Source: a virus
Virus record (IMG/VR): IMGVR_UViG_3300031707_006566
Span: 1 to 35,657 of that record
DNA: 35,657 nt
Reading direction: 5' to 3' (one strand)
The notes under the pieces are model-generated. The model worked only from the letters and a program-made list of their open reading frames with translations. It made no database searches and was not told the origin of the DNA. The stretch's first letter is position 1. Every line of letters starts with the position of its first letter. Of the stretch, positions 21,908 to 29,434 are shown in pieces. The translations under genes and the position numbers were made by a program.

Positions 21908-24390
21908 TATTCGCCACCCCCACTGGCCTGGGCTTCTGCGACCCATTGGTCGTAGATGCTCAGCGGGACGATGGTGCACCGGCAGCCGTAGTCGCTTAGG
22001 TACGGCATGGCCTCGTCCCGGGTCACGACCATGCCTTCCATGGCGGCGTGCTCGGGCCGGACCCGGTCATCCCGGGCGGTGGTGAAGACGCCCTTGTCCA
22101 CGTCGAGTTCCTTCATCGTGTCCCAGCGGGCCTGGCTTGCGGCCTCGTGGACGACCTTCTGGACCGTGGCGGGGATGCCGTCGCCGAACTCGGTGAACTT
22201 CTTGGCGATGCGGTCGTTTATCTGGGCGTAGGATTCGCCGTTCTTGAGGCCCTCGGCGATCTCCATCATGGCGTCCTTGTGCGTGTCGAGGTAGGTGTTC
22301 TTGCCCAGCGTCTCGCTCGACGCCTGGATGAGCTTGATGGTGTTGGTATCGCGGAGCTTGCTGATGTCGAACTGCTCCCCGATGTTCTGCGCGGTGGATT
22401 CCGCGCCGGAATCGTAGGCCGAACGAACGAAGGCGTCGAAGGCCTTCTGGAACGAGGTCCAGCCGGTGGGCTTCCAGCTCCCCATCTCCTGCAGGACGGC
22501 GGCGAAGTCGGGGACGGCGGTGTTGGCGTTCGCGCCCGAGGCGGATGCCTTGCCGGCCGGCGGAGTATGGCCGACGGGCCCGGCGTGCTTCTCCCAGGCC
22601 TTCTTGAGGTCGGCGAGGATCTGCGCCTCGAGGACCGTGGTCAAGTTGCGCCAGGCGTCGCCGAAGGCGCTCTCCAGGGCCTCGGTCTTCTCGTACCATT
22701 CCCCGTAGAGCTGGGCGTGGACGGCGTCGTTGAGCAGCGGCCGGCGGTTCTCTATGGACTGCTGGGCGATGGCCGGCAAGGTCCTGGTGTGGGCCTTGAC
22801 ATCGACCGGGCCCGCTGCGGCCGGGGCCTGGGCCTGTTGCTGGCCCGGAGGCTGGGGCGGGCCCGGCGGGGCGGGGGGGGCCTGTGGAGGGGCTGGCGGG
22901 GCCCCGGGCGGAGCTCCAGGAGCTGGAGGCGCTGAGGCCGGCGGCGCCGGCGCAGGGGGTTTGACCTCGGGCGGGGGCTTGACATCCGGCGCGGCCTCGA
23001 GGAGGTCTGCGCCCGCTTTGAACTTGATGACGATGTCGCCCTTGACCCAGTAGAGGTGCTCCTCGACATTGAAGAGACGCCACCCTGCGGCCTGCATCAG
23101 TGAAACGGTGGAGGCGATCGCTGCGAGAGCCTGTGCCTTGGAGGCCTCGATGGCTCCCTTCTCCTTGTCGTCCATTTCGTAGAGCGCGGCCCATTCGAAC
23201 TTGTCCTTCCCGGGAGGGATTATTCCGAATGATTCGAGGCGCTTGTTGAACTCGTGGAGCATCGGCTCGACGACGTTCTTCTGCTCATCGGCAACCGACA
23301 CATACCATTCGCCGATGTTGACCTCGCTTCCGGTGAGGGCGCCGGCCTCTGCGCCCAGGAGAGCGACCTTGCTGCCGAGGCTGCCGGCCGCAAGGGTCTG
23401 GAGCATGTAATCCGTGTAGGGTTTGGGATTGAGGACGTTGGTGGGACCCTCGAACTTGAGTTCATATCCTGTCGGTTTGATGAAATGTGATTTGATGTCG
23501 ATGTTGTCGAGTTCTTTATCAGCGGCGTTCATTTCATCGTCGTCGGCATCGTCGGGGAGCGTGAGGATCGGGAAGGGTTTTGCCGAGGACATCATCACTT
23601 CGCCGATTGCATAGTCCATGTTTTTCTTGACGGTGAATTTGTCATAGAGCGTCTCGAATATCGAGATGCCTTTCGGGTCGTCGTCGATGAAGTCGTTACG
23701 CCAGTGGAGGAAACGGGAGGCGGGGAAGACCTTGTCCGTCGGCTGGCCCTCGCTGGTCTGGTCCTTGCTGCCCCTTGGCTGCTTGATGGTGTAGGCGGTG
23801 ATCTCGCCGTAACTATCCGAGAGCGGGTCGAGGTCCGTGTGGATCAGGGTGATGGCCGTCGACGGTATCGCGTGGAGGTAGTCGATGCCGGAAACTGTCT
23901 GCGGCTCCTTGGTGGCATCGGGGTTGGCCTCGATCCAGCCGAGAGCGACCAGGGCGTACCCATCGGCCTTGCTCAGCATGTAGCCGCGCTTGAAAACGCC
24001 CTTGACATTCAGGTTGGCGTAGATTTCCTCGACTTTCTTCTGGCGCTCCGGATTGTCGGAGGTGTAGGTGAGCCATCGATTGAAGACCGCTCCGGTCCAC
24101 CTCATCAGGGTGCGGTAGGCGAGCTCGTCACGGCGAATCAGATAACGGATGTCGTCCAGGGTGATTTGCTGCTCGAACGGCGAGCCGTACTTGCTGGGTC
24201 GCTCCCGTATGGCGCTCTCTTCCTGGTTGGGAAAGAAACGACGGGAGCGGCCGCTGTTGAATTTCTTGGAGAGTGCGGCCCGGCGGGGGAAAGAAGAAGG
24301 TGTGGGTGGGCGGTCGGACCGATTCGCCCTGGTGGAATTGCCTGGGGCCTTGATTGTCGGTGACCCTGCCCTGGCTGATTCCGCTGCCAC
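21907..24390 (-). CDS. Portal protein fused to MuF-like head morphogenesis domain
   Basis: 827 residues. Residues 1-60 are basic and disordered. About 65-460 is a portal-type body (QITLDDIRYLIRRDELAYRT, FPASRFLHWRN, KPYTDYMLQTLAAGSLGSK, IGEWYVSVADEQKNVVEPML). A Pro/Ala linker spans about 470-545. The C-terminal part has helices and a MuF (Mu gpF) signature, TARDDRVRPEHAAMEG and YGCRCTIVPL, at about 765-810. Portal and MuF are usually separate neighbours. The start is GTG at 24390, placed 26 bases from a TATA-like box, so the message is probably leaderless. It is the first gene of the head and tail operon. Confidence 0.8.
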   Translation of the reverse strand: MAAESARAGSPTIKAPGNSTRANRSDRPPTPSSFPRRAALSKKFNSGRSRRFFPNQEESAIRERPSKYGSPFEQQITLDDIRYLIRRDELAYRTLMRWTGAVFNRWLTYTSDNPERQKKVEEIYANLNVKGVFKRGYMLSKADGYALVALGWIEANPDATKEPQTVSGIDYLHAIPSTAITLIHTDLDPLSDSYGEITAYTIKQPRGSKDQTSEGQPTDKVFPASRFLHWRNDFIDDDPKGISIFETLYDKFTVKKNMDYAIGEVMMSSAKPFPILTLPDDADDDEMNAADKELDNIDIKSHFIKPTGYELKFEGPTNVLNPKPYTDYMLQTLAAGSLGSKVALLGAEAGALTGSEVNIGEWYVSVADEQKNVVEPMLHEFNKRLESFGIIPPGKDKFEWAALYEMDDKEKGAIEASKAQALAAIASTVSLMQAAGWRLFNVEEHLYWVKGDIVIKFKAGADLLEAAPDVKPPPEVKPPAPAPPASAPPAPGAPPGAPPAPPQAPPAPPGPPQPPGQQQAQAPAAAGPVDVKAHTRTLPAIAQQSIENRRPLLNDAVHAQLYGEWYEKTEALESAFGDAWRNLTTVLEAQILADLKKAWEKHAGPVGHTPPAGKASASGANANTAVPDFAAVLQEMGSWKPTGWTSFQKAFDAFVRSAYDSGAESTAQNIGEQFDISKLRDTNTIKLIQASSETLGKNTYLDTHKDAMMEIAEGLKNGESYAQINDRIAKKFTEFGDGIPATVQKVVHEAASQARWDTMKELDVDKGVFTTARDDRVRPEHAAMEGMVVTRDEAMPYLSDYGCRCTIVPLSIYDQWVAEAQASGGGE

Positions 24391-24412
24391 GAGCGATTAA
24401 TATATGGTTTTC

Positions 24413-24420
24413 AATATAAT
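24413..24420 (-). promoter_or_regulatory. TATA box of the head and tail operon
   Basis: Minus strand ATTATATT, centred about 26 bases before the GTG at 24390. This is the correct geometry for an archaeal leaderless message. A second AT-rich patch (24398-24406) is too close to the start to serve. Confidence 0.65.
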
Positions 24421-24437
24421 AAGAAGTTGCGGGAATA

Positions 24438-24481
24438 TCAAGAATCACTCAAGAACCACTCAAGAAGTGCTCAAGAATTTT
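24438..24481. repeat. Four tandem 11-base units upstream of the head-operon promoter
   Basis: TCAAGAATCAC, TCAAGAACCAC, TCAAGAAGTGC and TCAAGAATTTT run head to tail, each sharing TCAAGAA. The period is about one helical turn, so bound proteins would line one face of the DNA. They lie at -48 to -91 from the inferred start and suit an activator of late genes, or a repressor. Confidence 0.75.
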
Positions 24482-24490
24482 CATCTATAA

Positions 24491-24664
24491 CTATAAAGGA
24501 CGCTTCTTTTTACGCTGCTCGTAGGCCTGAGTGGCCACCCTCATCATAACCTCATTGGCGCTCAGCATCTTCTTCTTCTCTTCGCGCTGTTCCTTCTCCC
24601 AATCATTCTCGTAGAGGGGGCGCAGTTTATCGATGAGGTCATCTGGGAGGACGATATGCGCCAG
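24491..24664 (-). CDS. Small charged protein with apparent CTG start
   Basis: 57 residues: LAHIVLPDDLIDKLRPLYEN, then a Glu/Lys-rich helix and a basic end (QRKKKRPL). The terminase TAA (24665-24667) is followed at once by CTG, with GGAGG nine bases before. No ATG, GTG or TTG lies near the beginning of the protein-like sequence. Coupled to the terminase, it could be a packaging accessory. An ATG at internal codon 33 would leave only a 25-residue fragment. Confidence 0.6.
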   Translation of the reverse strand: MAHIVLPDDLIDKLRPLYENDWEKEQREEKKKMLSANEVMMRVATQAYEQRKKKRPL

Positions 24665-26068
24665 TTACATGCACCTCCTCAAGGTCCTGGTCGACGAGAA
24701 GGAACGGTGGGCGATCTCCAGGCTGTCGGCGCGGTCCAGGCGCTTGCTCTTGGGGAAATTGAGGAGCTGCTGGATCAGTTCCTGCTGCGATGAATGGAAC
24801 TTTATCTGGCCGATCTCAACGGGCACGCAGAGGGTGTCGATGCGGGCGATCTTGTCCCGGCCGCCTGTTGAAAGCCCGAACGCCGGAAGGTCCAGGACCC
24901 GGAGTTCACTTATGAGGTCCGCCTGGGCCCCGACGTCCTCGATGAATATCTTTCTCGGATGCCATCTTCCGAACGAGGCTTGGATCTGGCGCCGGCGTTC
25001 GACGGGGTTCCAGTTGCCGGCGATGTTCTCCAGGACATATTCCCAATTCATGCTCTTGTCCTGGGCGAGGACCGTGATGGACGTCTCGGAGCCGATGTCG
25101 CTCTTGCCGGTGGCGGGGTCGATGGCCATGTGAAGGATGGCCCGGGCCATGATGTCGGCCGGCAGGGGCATGTCGAAGTAAGCGAACCAGTCGGGCTTGA
25201 ACCTGGCGTCCTTCAGGACCCAGGGATTGAGCTGGAAGCGAAGTTGATAGGAGATGTCGCCGTCATGGTCGCGGATGAATTGCTGGAGGTTGATGCCGCC
25301 ATAGTTCTCGGGCCAAAGCAGATCGTATTCCTCGCCGTGCCAGACGGCCTTGGGATATTCCCGGAAACCTTCAGGCATCTCCTGTTTGGCGAACGGGAAG
25401 AGATGCGCGGTCCAGCGGGCCAGGAGATCCATGTGGAAGTCGTGCGGGTGCCAGAGGCTCCCGACGGCTGCAACCGGGGCGCCCCTGTTGAGCCGGTCGA
25501 TGAATGTGCGCCCGAACCATGTCTTGGGGACATCCCTGGAGACCTCGGAGGTGGACGACTCCTGGTCGATGATGTCGTCGAGGTAGCCGTAGTTGGCCCT
25601 GATGCCTTCAATATCGGTCCCGGGCGTGGCCCCGACCCAGCTGGGGTTGCGGGAGATGGGGTCCCAGCCGGGAACGCAGAACACCTTGGAGCTGTCCTTG
25701 AAGCCCTTAAAGTCCTTCATCGCCTCGTGGACCTGGTCCTGGCCGAAGATCTTCTCAATGCCGTACCGGACGAAGTCGCCCGTGAACTGGACGAGCTTGT
25801 CGGACTTGGAGGCAAACAGGACATGGGGGTCGGGGCCGAGCAGGTCCTGGATCATGCAGAGGCCCAGGACCGTGGACTTCATGCAGCCGGGCGCAGTGAG
25901 GACGAGGATACGGCCGTCCGGACCTTGGTTGGCCCGGATAAGGTCGTAGATGCGCCTCGCGTGCGGAGGCAGGGGCCTGGCCCCGATGATCTTGCACAGG
26001 TAATCGACATCGGTCCGGGCCCGGAGGATACGGGCCTTCTGGGCGACGGCCTTGGTGTATGCGTTCAT
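24665..26068 (-). CDS. terL: Terminase large subunit
   Basis: 467 residues, the DNA packaging motor. The ATPase domain has a Walker A-like APGCMKST (59-66) and a Walker B-like GYLDDI (161-166, acidic D164/D165). The C-terminal nuclease domain has acidic residues of the RNase H-like site: D317 (MAIDPATG), E377 (IFIEDVG) and D448 (RADSLE). Length is usual. ATGA overlap with the small terminase. The C-terminal tail is Ser/Thr/Arg-rich. Confidence 0.92.
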   Translation of the reverse strand: MNAYTKAVAQKARILRARTDVDYLCKIIGARPLPPHARRIYDLIRANQGPDGRILVLTAPGCMKSTVLGLCMIQDLLGPDPHVLFASKSDKLVQFTGDFVRYGIEKIFGQDQVHEAMKDFKGFKDSSKVFCVPGWDPISRNPSWVGATPGTDIEGIRANYGYLDDIIDQESSTSEVSRDVPKTWFGRTFIDRLNRGAPVAAVGSLWHPHDFHMDLLARWTAHLFPFAKQEMPEGFREYPKAVWHGEEYDLLWPENYGGINLQQFIRDHDGDISYQLRFQLNPWVLKDARFKPDWFAYFDMPLPADIMARAILHMAIDPATGKSDIGSETSITVLAQDKSMNWEYVLENIAGNWNPVERRRQIQASFGRWHPRKIFIEDVGAQADLISELRVLDLPAFGLSTGGRDKIARIDTLCVPVEIGQIKFHSSQQELIQQLLNFPKSKRLDRADSLEIAHRSFSSTRTLRRCM

Positions 26069-26697
26069 TTCGGTTGGTCATCCCCCATCTCGGTGATCGC
26101 TTTCAGGACCTCGGCCCGGGCGGCCTCGCTCAAGCGCGGCAGGAGCCCGGCCAGGAAAGCCTCCGCCTCGGCCTTCACGGCGCCGGCATAGACGCTCGTG
26201 TCGAAGGCAGGGCCGGCCTCCTTGCCCTCGCCGCCCAGCAGGGCCTTGGCCATGGCCTCGGCCTGGTCGATCCCCCGCAGGAAGGGCTCCGTGGCCCGCA
26301 GGAGGCCCAGGAAGAACTTCTCGTCGCTCGGCGTTATCCTCGGAGCCTTCTGCCCGGGCTGGGGGTTGGCGGCCTGGTCGAACTTGGCTTTGAAGGTCTT
26401 GATGCGGGCCTCCAGGAGCGCCAAGTAAACAACGCGGCGATGTATAGTGTCGAGTTTAGCGGAGTTTAGCGCGGCTGACTTGGCCTCCTGTACGACTTGC
26501 AGTGCTTGTTGCTTTGGTGCCGGAAGTTTAGTTTTGTCTTTCGATTGTTTAATCTTGCCCTTCAGGAGCTCCGTCTTCCGCTGACTGATGCGGCCCTTGG
26601 TCTTCCCGTACTTCTTGGCCAGGTCCGTGACCCGGTACTTCTGGCTCAGGATGTCCAGGTCCAGCTTGTCCCGCTGCTCCTGGGGGAGCGTGCTCAT
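26065..26697 (-). CDS. terS: Terminase small subunit
   Basis: 210 residues: an N-terminal helix-turn-helix (ILSQKYRVTDLAKKYGKTKGRISQRK, seen as residues about 16-41), a basic linker, and helical oligomerisation regions (75-200). It selects viral DNA for packaging. Overlaps the large subunit by ATGA and is itself ATGA-coupled to the methyltransferase upstream. Confidence 0.8.
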   Translation of the reverse strand: MSTLPQEQRDKLDLDILSQKYRVTDLAKKYGKTKGRISQRKTELLKGKIKQSKDKTKLPAPKQQALQVVQEAKSAALNSAKLDTIHRRVVYLALLEARIKTFKAKFDQAANPQPGQKAPRITPSDEKFFLGLLRATEPFLRGIDQAEAMAKALLGGEGKEAGPAFDTSVYAGAVKAEAEAFLAGLLPRLSEAARAEVLKAITEMGDDQPK

Positions 26698-27992
26698 TTC
26701 GTAGGCCTCTTTTTAAAATTCCTGTAACGATCGACGATGACATCGACGTACCGTTCGTCGAGTTCCATGATGTAGGCGACACGGCCCAGCTGCTCGGCGG
26801 CGATAAGCGTGGAGCCCGAGCCCCCGAAGACATCAAGGACGAGCTCGCCCGGCCGGGACGAGTTCCGGATCGCCCTGGCGCAGAGAGCGATGGGCTTCTG
26901 GGTCGGGTGGACATTGTCATTGATGGCGGGCTGCGGGATGCTCCAGAGGGTCGACTCATTCTTGGGGCCGTACCAGCGGGACTTGCGTCCGGTGGGCTTG
27001 GCGCCCTCGCCGGCGTAGACGATGATCTCGTGCTGGGGATGGTAGCGCGCCCAGGTGAGCGTGGGGTGGGTCTTGGCCCAGATGATGTCGACCGCAAAAT
27101 AGATGCCGAGATCGATGAGCGCGGCGCGGAGGTTATGGAGGGTTTTGCTGGCGTAGCAGATATAGAACGAGGCGGTGTCCTTGGAGAATTGCAGGAGGCG
27201 GTGAAGGAAGGCGGAGCAAAAGGCGGTGTTGTCCTCGAGGTCGTCGTTCTGGATCCGGCGCCACTTCCTCGTCCTGCAGGGCTTGCCCTTCTTCCGGCCG
27301 GCGGGCTCTGAGGACTGGTAGTCGATGCCGTAGGGCGGGTCCGTGAAGACCATGTCGGCGAGCTGGCCCTTCATGAGCGTGCGCATGTCGGCCTCGCTGG
27401 TGGCGTCACCGCACATGACCCGGTGATTACCGAGCTTGTAGACCTGGCCCTTGCCGGTCCGGGGCTTGTCGGGCGGCGCCGGCGGCGTGTCCTCCTCGAC
27501 GCCCAGGTCCTCGGGGAAGAGCTGGAGGTATTCGTCCTTATCGAACCCGGTCGACTCAAGGTCCAGGCTGGGAACGGTGAGGTCCTCGAGGTCGTTGTCC
27601 GTCTCCAAAATGATGAAGTCGAGGTCCGCCTGCAGGAGCTCGAGCTCCCATCTGCCCTGCAGGTTGGGATTGTTTAGCGCGATGTTTAGCGCGGCGTCCG
27701 TGACGGGGTCGGCGTCGATGATGCGGATGTCGTCCTTGTGGACCCGGGTCTGGTGGAGAACCTGCTGCAGGGCCTGAAGGCGCTGGTGGCCCCCGGTGAC
27801 GTGCTTGAGCCTGGCGTTGAAGATGATGGGGTCGACGAGCCGGAAGCCGTTCTTGGCCTTCCAGCCCTTCATTGTGTTGGTGTATTCCTGGATGGAGCGA
27901 GCGAGGCGCTTGAGATTGTCGTCGTCTATCTGGCGCGGGTTCTTGTCCCAGGCGGGGAGCGTGGAGATCGAGATCTGGTGGTTCTCGACCAT
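26694..27992 (-). CDS. ParB-domain DNA methyltransferase (adenine-type)
   Basis: 432 residues. The N-terminal third is a ParB/sulfiredoxin-like domain (VDPIIFNARLKHVTGGHQRL, with GGHQR at 67-71 in place of the usual GERR). The C-terminal half is an N6-adenine/N4-cytosine methyltransferase: motif IV DPPY at 218-221 and the SAM site DVFGGSGST at 387-395, with HPTQKP at 362-367 (beta-group order). This fused design is frequent in tailed viruses. Likely protects viral DNA from host restriction or marks it for packaging. Start at 27992 by TAATG overlap with GGAGG eight bases before; a longer frame to 28007 is less likely. Confidence 0.88.
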   Translation of the reverse strand: MVENHQISISTLPAWDKNPRQIDDDNLKRLARSIQEYTNTMKGWKAKNGFRLVDPIIFNARLKHVTGGHQRLQALQQVLHQTRVHKDDIRIIDADPVTDAALNIALNNPNLQGRWELELLQADLDFIILETDNDLEDLTVPSLDLESTGFDKDEYLQLFPEDLGVEEDTPPAPPDKPRTGKGQVYKLGNHRVMCGDATSEADMRTLMKGQLADMVFTDPPYGIDYQSSEPAGRKKGKPCRTRKWRRIQNDDLEDNTAFCSAFLHRLLQFSKDTASFYICYASKTLHNLRAALIDLGIYFAVDIIWAKTHPTLTWARYHPQHEIIVYAGEGAKPTGRKSRWYGPKNESTLWSIPQPAINDNVHPTQKPIALCARAIRNSSRPGELVLDVFGGSGSTLIAAEQLGRVAYIMELDERYVDVIVDRYRNFKKRPTK

Positions 27993-28297
27993 TACAAGAA
28001 CCTCCATCGCTTGGCCTTTTTCTTTGGTGGGGCCTTCTCGTCCTTGTCGGTGTCGGATAAGTAGATCCCTCCTCTCTTTAGGAAAGGTCCGAAGATGGGG
28101 CCCATGTTGTCAGGATTGCAGGCTACAACCCGGGTGACGCCGCCGTAGATATTGCTGGGATTGGGGATGACGCTCTGGGATTGGAGGCGGGCAAGGGTCT
28201 CGAACGAGCAATAGGCGAACCTGGGCGGGTTCCCGTTGTGGTTGATCGTCCACTTTGACCATTGGTCTTCGAGTTCTTCGTTGGTGGTGAGAGACAT
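27992..28297 (-). CDS. Hypothetical protein
   Basis: 101 residues with an aromatic, Asn/Gly/Pro-rich body (WTINHNGNPPRFAYCSFETL, GPIFGPFLKRGG) and a basic tail (PPKKKAKRWRFL). No family recognised. GGTGA lies before the ATG; TAATG overlap with the methyltransferase. Confidence 0.65.
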   Translation of the reverse strand: MSLTTNEELEDQWSKWTINHNGNPPRFAYCSFETLARLQSQSVIPNPSNIYGGVTRVVACNPDNMGPIFGPFLKRGGIYLSDTDKDEKAPPKKKAKRWRFL

Positions 28298-28301
28298 GAA
28301 A

Positions 28302-28559
28302 TCACCCGATGTTGTAGTCTACTCCGATGTCGGCCTTCACGGTGACGATGCTCTGGCCCTCATGCTCCAGGTCGTCGAGGTGCTTCACCTGGACCTTGAG
28401 CGTTACCTGGAAAAAGTGAGGGCGTTTCGGTTGCTCGCGGAGGCCGAAGGTGTTCATGGGTCCGTCGAGGACGTTGGCGATGGTGACGGCGAGATTCTCC
28501 TCCATCCTGAATTTCTGGAGGAGGCCTCGGATATATGCTGGGTCGGTTGCCACGTTCAT
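28302..28559 (-). CDS. Hypothetical protein
   Basis: 85 residues: an N-terminal helix (DPAYIRGLLQKFRMEENLAV) then beta strands (FFQVTLKVQVKHLDD, SIVTVKADIGVDY). Not recognised. ATG at 28559 overlaps the upstream stop as ATGA, which favours this start over the longer frame. Confidence 0.65.
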   Translation of the reverse strand: MNVATDPAYIRGLLQKFRMEENLAVTIANVLDGPMNTFGLREQPKRPHFFQVTLKVQVKHLDDLEHEGQSIVTVKADIGVDYNIG

Positions 28560-28777
28560 CGCCTCAGAAATCGCAGGAGGAGCTGGAGGTGGTTCTTGGG
28601 AGGCGGACAGTCGCAAATCGGCTCATACCTTCCCTGTGCGAGGGCTTCGGGGTCCGGAGGGACGCAGGACTGGACCCAGACTTTCGTGATGGGGTTCTGG
28701 ACCCATTCCCGGCCGTGCCTGCAGGCGGCGGCGCGGAGGCCATGGACCTGGCCCTTGATGACTTTGCCGCGGGACAT
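28556..28777 (-). CDS. Small cysteine-containing protein, hypothetical
   Basis: 73 residues, MSRGKVIKGQVHGLRAAACRHG then QSC and CDCPPP. C19, C38, C55 and C57 could hold a metal. Basic C-terminus (LLLRFLRR). The start follows GACGAGGAGTGA of the upstream gene, whose acidic codons double as the ribosome site. Confidence 0.6.
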   Translation of the reverse strand: MSRGKVIKGQVHGLRAAACRHGREWVQNPITKVWVQSCVPPDPEALAQGRYEPICDCPPPKNHLQLLLRFLRR

Positions 28778-28779
28778 GT

Positions 28780-29064
28780 TCACTCCTCGTCGTCGTAGGT
28801 CAATCCCATGAACATCTTCCGGCGTTTCGTCCCGCTCTCCATCCCGCCCGGGCGCGCCTCCAATGGCTTGACGGATTCGTGGCCCGGCAGGAATATGGAA
28901 GGCATCAACCAATTCGAGTGGGCCTCAAGATATTTTCTCACATCCTCGCTTTTCTTGGCGAACTCAACCGCTTCTTTCTTTGTGAGTATGACAATCTCAC
29001 CCTGGTCTACGCACTGGAGATAGTGATCGTAGGCCCGTGCCTTTTCGAATGGATGCCATTCCAT
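28780..29064 (-). CDS. Hypothetical protein
   Basis: 94 residues: MEWHPFEKARAYDHYLQ, a middle strand (GEIVILTKKEAVEFAKK), a helix and an acidic end (YDDEE). Not recognised. GGAG lies eight bases before the ATG; the longer reading frame upstream is arginine/proline-rich shadow. Confidence 0.6.
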   Translation of the reverse strand: MEWHPFEKARAYDHYLQCVDQGEIVILTKKEAVEFAKKSEDVRKYLEAHSNWLMPSIFLPGHESVKPLEARPGGMESGTKRRKMFMGLTYDDEE

Positions 29065-29069
29065 GTGGA

Positions 29070-29432
29070 TCACTCCTCGTCGCCCTTCCCCGGCCGGTTC
29101 TGGGTCCAGTGCTCGAGGAGGGCGCCCTGGGGGATGAATATCTTCACGAGGAGCGGGGTGTTGTCGGCTAACTCCTCGATGCCCAGGGCGTCGGCGAGGT
29201 GCTCCATGCCGAGCTCCTTGAGATTGGAGAGGTTGAGGTTCATGGTCCCGAGGCGCTTGCCCTCGTCGTCGTTGGGGAGGTTGGCGAAGATAGAGATGAC
29301 ATGGGTTCCCCCGCCCTTGCTGTGGTGGGCGATGTCCTTGATCTCGGCGCTGAGGAGGAGGCCCTCGCCCGAGGGGGCGGCCGCCGGGGGGGCGACCGGC
29401 TTGCCCTCGAGGTCTGTCTGGCCGGCGGCCAT
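29070..29432 (-). CDS. Hypothetical protein
   Basis: 120 residues. Ala/Pro head (1-24), then a probable small alpha/beta domain (GLLLSAEIKDIAHHS, THVISIFANLPNDDEG, TPLLVKIFIPQGALL) ending GKGDEE. An OB-like single-strand-binding role is conceivable from the strand-rich core and acidic tail, but I do not recognise the family. Directly after the ParB-like gene. Confidence 0.6.
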   Translation of the reverse strand: MAAGQTDLEGKPVAPPAAAPSGEGLLLSAEIKDIAHHSKGGGTHVISIFANLPNDDEGKRLGTMNLNLSNLKELGMEHLADALGIEELADNTPLLVKIFIPQGALLEHWTQNRPGKGDEE

Positions 29433-29434
29433 GG

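Noticed and set aside
22873-22880. G8 tract in the portal gene as a phase-variable site
   Set aside because: It lies in a proline-rich linker where CCC codons are expected in GC-rich DNA, and an essential portal gene is an unlikely switch.
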